Of a stretch of 32,005 nucleotides of DNA, positions 26,246-32,005 are shown piece after piece. Below the pieces are notes generated by a model. The model saw nothing but the letters and a program-made list of their open reading frames with translations. It was not told the origin of the DNA and did not search any database. This DNA comes from an uncultured Clostridia bacterium (GTDB lineage Bacteria > Bacillota > Clostridia > TANB77 > CAG-508): the NCBI GenBank assembly GCA_944388015.1, contig CALXHD010000004.1, positions 1 through 32,005 of the forward strand, written 5' to 3'. How positions within the stretch are numbered: the first letter of the stretch is position 1; each line of letters starts with the position of its first letter. The translations under genes and the position numbers were made by a program.

Positions 26246-27960
26246 TTTTTTTTTATTTCTTCCCCAAAATTCACCATATCTGTTGTATTATTCTCACCAT
26301 CATACAAATATATTTCGTCAACTTTCCCATTATTTCCATAATGTAGAACTACATTATATATTTTACTATTTTCTATTGGATTTGTGGTAGGTGATAAAGA
26401 ATTATTTAATAGTATTTGCATTGTCTTTTCGTCTTCATACATTGCATTATTTGAATTTATCTCTTGTATCAAAGATTTTACCATTGTTCCTTTTATATTT
26501 CCTTGATATTTTGTAAACTTGGCGTTAAATGATTGTATTACTGTTTCACTCATGTTATTTTCTTGCATTGTATCTTGTATGGTATCTTGTGCTGTACCTA
26601 CTATCATCATGTTTAGAGTTCCTAATGGTGTCATCATTAGAATTGGAGAATATTGGATACCTAATTCTTGCATCTGATCTGCATTTACTTCTACTATTCT
26701 GTTTACTACTGCTGTCAATAAACTTGTTATTTGTTCTGATGAATAATCATTTAAAATCATAGCATTATCAGATGTTAAGTTATCTATTTGGATATTATCT
26801 GTAAATGAAATTTGGTTTTCAAAGTTGTATTCATATTTAACAGTTTCTTCACCTTCTGTACCAAAAATTACAGTGTATTTCTCTGATACATTATCTGTTG
26901 ATATTCCAGTGTATTGTGCTTTTATGCTTAGTATTGTAGTTTGCGCAGTTCCACTTGAATTATTACTATTTACATTAATATCTAAAGAATATATTGCTTC
27001 ATCATTATTGTTTTGTTTGTTTATTGTTATTACAGTTGTTTCTGATTCTATATTTATAGATATTGGCACATTTTTTTGAGTGTTTATTGATATTGTTATA
27101 TTTTGTTCTTCTATTTCTTGTTCTTGTATGCTTTGAATAATTTCTTCTATTTTTTCTTTTTCTATATATGTGTCATATCCTTCTAATATGGTATTTATTT
27201 TATTTAGTGTTATTTCATCATCTTTAAGAATTTCTAAAAATTTTACTAATGTATCTTTTAGTTCTAATGATGTAGTATTTAAAATATATTTTGTGTTATT
27301 ATCTGTTTTTTCAACTGTTATTTTTTCATCTGTTATTACATCTAATAGAGGCATATATTTTTCTTGTAAAGATTTTGTTTCTTCTTCTGTATAACTTATA
27401 TTTTGATTCTGATTTGTTATCTCTATTTTATTTGGTAATTCATCTACATTTGTTAATCCAAATTTTTCTGCTAATTCTTTTAAATTATTATTTTCAACAG
27501 CTATATATTTATTTGAAATGTAATCATTTTGTAGACCATACAAGTCATTATCTCTTAAATAATTTATTGGGAAAACAACATCGTCTGAATACTGTATTTC
27601 TATATTTTGCTCAGCTTGTTTTTGACTAGGGTTTGTGCTTCCATTAAATATTATATTCATGTTATTTACTGAATCTGTATAATCTTGATATTCTTCAGAT
27701 GACATTTCTATATTTGTTTTAAATGATCCATTATTTGTATGTGTGCTTGTTGCTTTTTTATTAAAGTATTCTGTTAATCTATTTTCAGTCTGTCCACTTT
27801 GAGCAAAAAATGTCACAAAGTTTTTAGTATATAATTCTTTTTTAGTTTTAAATGTATCTGTAAAAAAGTATAAAATTGAAAATGCTATTCCAATTAAGAT
27901 GATTAAAAATATAATTACAATTGAAATAATTTTTATTTTTTTATTTGATTCATTTTTCAT
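26242..27960 (-). CDS. Large membrane-anchored extracytoplasmic protein of unknown function
   Basis: A 572-residue protein that I do not recognise. It has one N-terminal membrane segment (IISIVIIFLIILIGIAFSILYFF) followed by a long Asn/Thr/Glu/Ile-rich outer domain of predicted strands. Recognisable stretches such as YLRDNDLYGLQNDYISNKYIAVENNNLKELAEKFGL suggest a conserved Clostridia family. I chose ATG 27960, with GGGAGGAA upstream, four bases after the yebC stop; translation may be coupled. The stop at 26242 follows directly on an A9-G run that forms the slip sequence A AAA AAG, and an open frame continues in -1. Confidence 0.75.
   Translation of the reverse strand: MKNESNKKIKIISIVIIFLIILIGIAFSILYFFTDTFKTKKELYTKNFVTFFAQSGQTENRLTEYFNKKATSTHTNNGSFKTNIEMSSEEYQDYTDSVNNMNIIFNGSTNPSQKQAEQNIEIQYSDDVVFPINYLRDNDLYGLQNDYISNKYIAVENNNLKELAEKFGLTNVDELPNKIEITNQNQNISYTEEETKSLQEKYMPLLDVITDEKITVEKTDNNTKYILNTTSLELKDTLVKFLEILKDDEITLNKINTILEGYDTYIEKEKIEEIIQSIQEQEIEEQNITISINTQKNVPISINIESETTVITINKQNNNDEAIYSLDINVNSNNSSGTAQTTILSIKAQYTGISTDNVSEKYTVIFGTEGEETVKYEYNFENQISFTDNIQIDNLTSDNAMILNDYSSEQITSLLTAVVNRIVEVNADQMQELGIQYSPILMMTPLGTLNMMIVGTAQDTIQDTMQENNMSETVIQSFNAKFTKYQGNIKGTMVKSLIQEINSNNAMYEDEKTMQILLNNSLSPTTNPIENSKIYNVVLHYGNNGKVDEIYLYDGENNTTDMVNFGEEIKKK
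26245..26251 (-). other. Possible -1 slippery heptamer A AAA AAG
   Basis: In the zero frame the end of the gene reads ATA AAA AAA AAG TAA. The heptamer A AAA AAG is the dnaX-type slip site and sits next to the stop. Transcript slippage on the nine A residues, or a homopolymer indel, would have the same effect. No clear stem-loop or upstream Shine-Dalgarno stimulator was seen. Confidence 0.4.
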
Positions 27961-27964
27961 TTGC

Positions 27965-28691
27965 TTATTCCTCCCAATTATGGTATACATTTGATACATC
28001 GTCTAATTCGTCAAGTCTTTCTAATAACCTTGTCATTTTCTCTATTCCTTTTTCGTCTAATTTTACTGTAGTTGTTGGAACCATTTGTACAGATGCTTCT
28101 ATAAATTCTAATCCTTCTGTTTCTAACTTTTCTCTTACAGATGAAAATTCTGATGGGTCTGTTGTTATTTCATATACTTCATCATCTGCTACAAAATCTT
28201 CTGCTCCTGCTTCTAGTGCAAGCATCATTAATTCATCTTCTTCTATAGAGCATGATTCTTTTGCGATTATTATTACTCCTTTTTTGTTAAACATATATGA
28301 TACACAACCAGTTGTTCCTAAGTTTCCTCCTGCTTTATCAAATACATGTCTTACATCTGCTGCTGTTCTATTTTTATTATCTGTTGCTGCTTCTACTATT
28401 ACTGCTACACCATTAGGGCCATATCCTTCATATACTATTTCTTCATAATTTTCTGAGCTTCCAGCTCCTGAAGCTTTTTTTATTGCATTATTTATTGTGT
28501 CATTTGGCATATTTGCTGCTTTACATTTTGCTATTACATCTTTTAATTTTGAGTTTCCTGCTGGATCAGGTCCTCCTTGTTTTACTGCTATTAATAATTC
28601 TCTTCCTAATTTTGTGAATATTTTTCCTCTTGCTGCATCAGCTTTTCCTTTTTTGGCTTGTATGTTAGCCCATTTTGAATGTCCGAGACAT
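27965..28691 (-). CDS. yebC: YebC/PmpR-family protein, with a +1 shift at CGG in codon 3
   Basis: The YebC/TACO1 family, long annotated as transcription regulators, includes factors acting in translation. From ATG 28691 (GGGGGAAA site) the zero frame reads Met-Ser-Arg(CGG) and stops at TAA six codons after the CGG codon begins. Skipping the C gives [20 protein letters not shown], the invariant family N-terminus. The sequence then continues without a break through [46 protein letters not shown] and TGCVSYMF to [13 protein letters not shown]. The joined length is 241 residues, as usual. No start codon in the +1 frame lies between the upstream TAG and the GGA, so the full N-terminus cannot be reached without the shift. 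The next ATG (28510) would remove about 60 residues. Confidence 0.92.
28682..28685 (-). other. +1 recoding site CGGA at codon 3 of yebC
   Basis: ATG TCT CGG A. Skipping C gives Met-Ser-Gly-His-Ser-Lys-Trp, the family start. It lies six bases after the A of the start codon, so the shift would have to occur on the first or second elongation step. Confidence 0.78.
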
Positions 28692-28842
28692 GACTATTTC
28701 CCCCTTTTGATTGTTTTTTATTATTTTTATCAAATTTAAAAATTTGTTTATCTTAAGATATTTTATCATATTTTTTTAGCTTTGTGTAGAGTTTTTATAT
28801 ATTCTTTTCCTAGTTAAGAATTTGTATTTTTGTTAATATATT

Positions 28843-30225
28843 CTAAAATGCTAATTTATTTCTAATCCATTCATTAATTTTGCTAATTTCAACTCTTTCT
28901 TGTTCCATAGAATCTCTATCTCTAATTGTTACTTTATTGTCTTCTAATGTCTCAAAATCTATTGTTATGCAATATGGTGTACCAATTTCATCTTGTCTTC
29001 TATATCTTTTTCCTATAGAACCACTTTCATCATAATCACACATAAATTCTTTTGATATTTGGTTATGTATTTTATTTGCTTTATCTGATAATTTTTTTGA
29101 TAATGGTAGAACTGCTACTTTATAAGGTGCTAATGCTGGGTGTATATGCATTACAATTCTTGTTTCATTTTCATCTATTTTTTCTTCCTCATATGCATTA
29201 CATAGTACTGCAAGTGCCATCCTATCAGCTCCTAATGATGGTTCTATAACATATGGTATATATTTTTCATTTGTTTCTAAGTCTTGATATGCTAAATCTT
29301 GTTTTGAATGTTCCATATGTTTAGATAAATCATAATCTGTTCTATCTGCAATTCCCCATAATTCTCCCCAACCAAATGGATATTTAAATTCAATATCAGT
29401 TGTTGCTTTACTATAAAATACTAATTCTTCTTTTTTATGATCTCTTAATCTGATATTTTCTTCTTTTATTCCTAAGTTTAGCAAAAAGTCTTTGCAGAAT
29501 TTTCTCCAATATTCAAACCATTCTAAATCTGTTCCTGGTTTGCAGAAAAATTCTAATTCCATTTGTTCAAATTCTCTTGTTCTAAATATAAAGTTTCCTG
29601 GTGTTATTTCATTTCTAAATGCTTTTCCAATCTGTGCAATTCCCATAGGAATTTTTTTTCTACTTGTTCTTAGTACATTTTTGAAATTAACAAATATTCC
29701 TTGTGCAGTTTCTGGTCTTAAAAATATTTCAGATTTTGTATCTTCTGTTACACCTTGAAATGTTTTAAACATTAAATTAAATTTTCTAATATCTGTAAAA
29801 TTATTTCCTCCACAATTTGGGCATGGTATATTATTTTGTTTTATAAAATTTATTAATTCTTCATTTGTCATTCCATCTGCAATCATGTCATTCCCTTTTT
29901 CATGACTCCATTCTTCAATTAATTTATCTGCTCTATGTCTTGTTTTACATTCTTTACAATCTATTAATGGATCTGAAAATCCACTGACATGTCCTGAAGC
30001 AACCCAAGTTTCTGGGTTCATTAGTATTGCCGCATCTAATCCAACATTGTATTTACTTTCTTGTATGAATTTTTTTCTCCATGCAGATTTTATATTGTTT
30101 TTTAATTCTGTTCCTAAAGGTCCGTAATCCCATGTATTTGCAAGTCCTCCATAGATTTCTGATCCTGGATATATATATCCTCTGTTTTTACATAGGTTTA
30201 CCATTTTCTCCATTGAATCTAGCAT
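28843..30225 (-). CDS. glyS: Glycyl-tRNA synthetase, dimeric class II type
   Basis: Charges tRNA-Gly; 460 residues, typical of the single-chain alpha2 enzyme. It begins [34 protein letters not shown]. Two Cys pairs ([13 protein letters not shown] and CPNCGG) suggest a zinc site. Motif 2 is visible in [25 protein letters not shown], and motif 3 in [27 protein letters not shown] is diagnostic. The ATG has an AAAGGATG site. I saw no T-box leader in front. It is intact with no in-frame CGG, and lies directly upstream of yebC on the same strand. Confidence 0.97.
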   Translation of the reverse strand: MLDSMEKMVNLCKNRGYIYPGSEIYGGLANTWDYGPLGTELKNNIKSAWRKKFIQESKYNVGLDAAILMNPETWVASGHVSGFSDPLIDCKECKTRHRADKLIEEWSHEKGNDMIADGMTNEELINFIKQNNIPCPNCGGNNFTDIRKFNLMFKTFQGVTEDTKSEIFLRPETAQGIFVNFKNVLRTSRKKIPMGIAQIGKAFRNEITPGNFIFRTREFEQMELEFFCKPGTDLEWFEYWRKFCKDFLLNLGIKEENIRLRDHKKEELVFYSKATTDIEFKYPFGWGELWGIADRTDYDLSKHMEHSKQDLAYQDLETNEKYIPYVIEPSLGADRMALAVLCNAYEEEKIDENETRIVMHIHPALAPYKVAVLPLSKKLSDKANKIHNQISKEFMCDYDESGSIGKRYRRQDEIGTPYCITIDFETLEDNKVTIRDRDSMEQERVEISKINEWIRNKLAF

Positions 30226-30292
30226 TTTATATCATCCTTTCTCGTAATTTATTTTTACTAGCTATTTATTAATAATTTTACTATATAAAGTT

Positions 30293-30321
30293 AAAAATAG
30301 CAAGAATTTCTTGCTATTTTT
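30293..30321. terminator. Terminator after the phosphofructokinase gene
   Basis: Near-perfect palindrome with arms AAAAATAGCAAGAA and TTCTTGCTATTTTT. The T-rich end on the minus strand continues TTTTTAAC. It separates pfk from glyS. The rest of 30226-30466 holds an AACTGTAA/TTACAGTT stem (about 30357-30385) that I cannot assign, and no gene. Confidence 0.8.
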
Positions 30322-30466
30322 AAAATTTTTAGAATTCTAATTCTTACTACTTATTGAACTGTAATATTATGGTTCACTTACAGTTATAAATATATATTGA
30401 ATAAATTCGGGGTTTGATTGGAGTTTATTTAGAATTTCTTACAGAGTTTTACGGAAAGAGTTCAAT

Positions 30467-31612
30467 CTAATCACCTAAATTAATTCCTACACTTCTTGCT
30501 GTTTTAACTAAATCATGGTCCATTGTTATTTTTCTTATATTACTTTCTTCTGTATTTCCTGATACAGCTCCTATTTTCTTATTGTTTCCTACAACCTCTT
30601 CTAGACTTACATCATCTAATTTTCCATTTTTTATAACGGCTAATCTTCCGAATTTTCCCTCTAATGCTAATTGCATAGCTTTTGCTCCATATTTAGTTGA
30701 TAATACTCTATCAAAAGCTGTTGGTGTTCCTCCTCTTTGCATATATCCTAATGTTGTTTCCCTTGCCTCTAATCCTGTTATCTTTTCTAGTTGTCTAGCA
30801 ACTATTTTTCCTATTCCTCCAAGTTTTGTGTTATCTACACCTATTCCATTATCACGTGTTCCTTCAATGACCATTTCTCCGCCTTTTGGTTTTGCTCCTT
30901 CTGATACTACAACAACACTGAAATTTTTACCTCTCTTTTGTCTGTTTCTTATTTTAGATGCTACTTTTTCTATATCATATGGTATTTCTGGTATTAATGC
31001 AACATCTGCTCCTCCTGCAATTGCTGATTCTAGAGCTATCCAACCAGCATATCTTCCCATAACTTCTAAAACCATTATTCTGTGATGTGTTTCCCCTGTT
31101 GTGTGTAGTCTGTCTAATGCTTCCATAGCTACTGACACAGCTGTGTTATATCCAAATGTTATTTCTGTACATGCTACATCATTATCTATTGTTTTTGGTA
31201 CACCTATTACATTTATTCCTTTTACTGAAAAATCTCTTGCTGACTTTTGTGTTGCATCTCCTCCTAATGTAAAAATACAATCAAATCCATCATTTTTTAT
31301 ATTTTCTACACATATATCTGATAAATCTTTGTATTCTACTTCTCCTTCTTCATTTATGACTTTGTAATTAAATACATTTGCATTTGTTGATGAACCAATT
31401 ATTGATCCTCCTTTTGGTAAAATTCCTTCTGCTGTTCCATCTTCTGCTGTACTTAATTTTATATAATTATTTTTTAATAGACCATTATAACCATCAATAA
31501 ATCCATATGCTTCTACTCCATTATTTTCTGCTGTTTTTACTATTCCTCTTATTACTGCATTAAATCCTGCTACATCTCCACCATTTGCTAATATTGCTAT
31601 TTTTTTTAACAT
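30467..31612 (-). CDS. Phosphofructokinase (PfkA family, phosphoryl donor uncertain)
   Basis: Converts fructose 6-phosphate to the 1,6-bisphosphate; 381 residues. Landmarks: ILANGGDVAGFNAVIRG, LGGDATQKSA, VPKTIDNDV with catalytic Asp143, TFGYNTAV and EVMGRYAGWIALESAIAGGAD. Donor choice is usually read from two positions. ATP enzymes have Gly-Gly; pyrophosphate enzymes have Asp-Lys. Here they are Ala120 and Lys140, so the type is ambiguous; a small residue at the first site leans towards ATP. The usual Pro in GGDxPGxN is Ala. The ATG has AAGGAAGGGA, and a promoter lies just upstream. Confidence 0.93.
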   Translation of the reverse strand: MLKKIAILANGGDVAGFNAVIRGIVKTAENNGVEAYGFIDGYNGLLKNNYIKLSTAEDGTAEGILPKGGSIIGSSTNANVFNYKVINEEGEVEYKDLSDICVENIKNDGFDCIFTLGGDATQKSARDFSVKGINVIGVPKTIDNDVACTEITFGYNTAVSVAMEALDRLHTTGETHHRIMVLEVMGRYAGWIALESAIAGGADVALIPEIPYDIEKVASKIRNRQKRGKNFSVVVVSEGAKPKGGEMVIEGTRDNGIGVDNTKLGGIGKIVARQLEKITGLEARETTLGYMQRGGTPTAFDRVLSTKYGAKAMQLALEGKFGRLAVIKNGKLDDVSLEEVVGNNKKIGAVSGNTEESNIRKITMDHDLVKTARSVGINLGD

Positions 31613-31654
31613 TTGTATCCCTTCCTTTTCTTTTTTATTTTGCTTTACATTTAT

Positions 31655-31682
31655 ATTATACCAATATTAGAAAAAAATACAA
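31655..31682 (-). promoter_or_regulatory. Sigma-A-type promoter for the phosphofructokinase gene
   Basis: On the minus strand: TTGTAT (31677-31682), 16 bases, TATAAT (31655-31660). Confidence 0.6.
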
Positions 31683-31710
31683 TGATTTTTTTAAATTAGT
31701 CACTTTTTTA

Positions 31711-31739
31711 TTGCTTTTTTAGATTAATCATTATAAAAT
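31711..31739 (+). promoter_or_regulatory. Sigma-A-type promoter for the RluA-like gene
   Basis: TTGCTT (31711-31716), 17 bases, TAAAAT (31734-31739), about 48 bases before the start codon; divergent from the pfk promoter. Confidence 0.5.
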
Positions 31740-31786
31740 ACATTTGCCTAAAAGATTTTTAATTATATTTAAAGGGTTGGTAAGAA

Positions 31787-32005
31787 ATGAATATAGAATA
31801 TATAGTAAAAAATATTCCTTTTGAAAATTATACAATTAATGATATTTTATTAAATGATCTAAATGTTTCTAAAAGATTACTAAAATTTTTAATAAATAAT
31901 AGATTGGTATTATGCAATAATTCTATTTGCAATACAAATACATATGTTAAAATAAATGATGTAATTACGGTTTTTTTGGATTATGAAGAAGATAATTCAA
32001 ATATT
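31787..32005 (+). CDS. RluA-family pseudouridine synthase, N-terminal part only
   Basis: 73 codons are visible before the window ends. They match the S4-like RNA-binding domain that precedes the catalytic domain in RluA/RluD enzymes. The recognisable parts are YTINDILLNDLNVSKRLLKFLINNRLVL, then VKINDVITVFLDYEEDNSNI; the last is typical of Clostridia members. The ATG follows an AAAGGG purine run and a sigma-A-type promoter. The catalytic Asp lies beyond the window, so the assignment rests on the N-terminal domain alone. Confidence 0.72.
   Translation, partial: MNIEYIVKNIPFENYTINDILLNDLNVSKRLLKFLINNRLVLCNNSICNTNTYVKINDVITVFLDYEEDNSNI

Noticed and set aside
28441..28691. Starting yebC at ATG 28510 to avoid a frameshift
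   Set aside because: That would remove the invariant N-terminus ([10 protein letters not shown] and about 60 residues), which is present and open in the upstream DNA. ATG 28691 also has a strong ribosome site.
30226..30466. T-box leader for glyS
   Set aside because: No T-box core or matching antiterminator is present. The hairpin there works as a terminator for pfk.

Overview
This is an AT-rich stretch from a spore-forming member of the Firmicutes, most likely an uncultured Clostridia lineage. It holds the spoIIA-sigF operon, spoIID, spoIIQ, gerW (ytfJ), a SpoVB-like flippase and a complete eight-gene spoIIIA operon. Among these lie conserved housekeeping genes: der, rpmE, scpA, recX, recA, eno, recN, an NFACT/RqcH gene, yebC, glyS and a phosphofructokinase. 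I saw no tRNA, rRNA, CRISPR array, insertion sequence or prophage.

Layout. Positions 1-3045 (minus): der (cut by the window edge), rpmE, a small membrane protein and a TGS/uridine-kinase-like nucleoside kinase. Positions 3241-6836 (minus): spoIIAA, spoIIAB, sigF, spoIID and spoIIQ in transcription order, with a pair of Spo0A boxes in front of spoIIAA and a sigma-F-type promoter in front of spoIIQ. Positions 7068-7445: an unrecognised gene of different codon use, flanked by two palindromes. Positions 7526-12968 (minus): scpA, ytfI-like and gerW, then recA and recX, and a solute-binding protein. Positions 13196-15441 (plus): a VanW-domain protein and a SpoVB-like flippase. Positions 15493-18457 (minus): eno and recN. 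Positions 18729-20519 (plus): rqcH-like gene. Positions 20534-25807 (minus): spoIIIAA to spoIIIAH. Positions 25946-31612 (minus): a large membrane-anchored protein, yebC, glyS and pfk. From 31787 (plus): the start of an RluA-type pseudouridine synthase.

The main result is a pattern of interrupted genes. Five conserved genes (spoIID, gerW, vanW-like, spoIIIAB, yebC) are each broken by one or two +1 frameshifts, seven in all. Every one falls exactly at an in-frame CGG codon followed by A or U. Skipping the C of each CGG restores the family sequence and puts a glycine (GGA or GGU) where the family has one. Two genes carry two such sites each and come back into register only when both are skipped. 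A by-eye scan of both strands found only one other in-frame CGG in a credible gene: codon 15 of the atypical gene at 7068-7445, where the next base is G. Many out-of-frame C-GGA sequences (as in TTC GGA or GGC GGA) occur in intact genes with no disturbance. This suggests that CGG is not a normal arginine codon here and that CGGA/CGGU act as sites of +1 frameshifting or four-base glycine decoding. A systematic sequencing or assembly error is the main alternative and must be excluded with reads and related genomes.

A separate, weaker recoding candidate is a dnaX-like A AAA AAG slip site just before the stop of the large protein at 26242-27960. A -1 shift there would add about 99 residues from an otherwise startless open frame.
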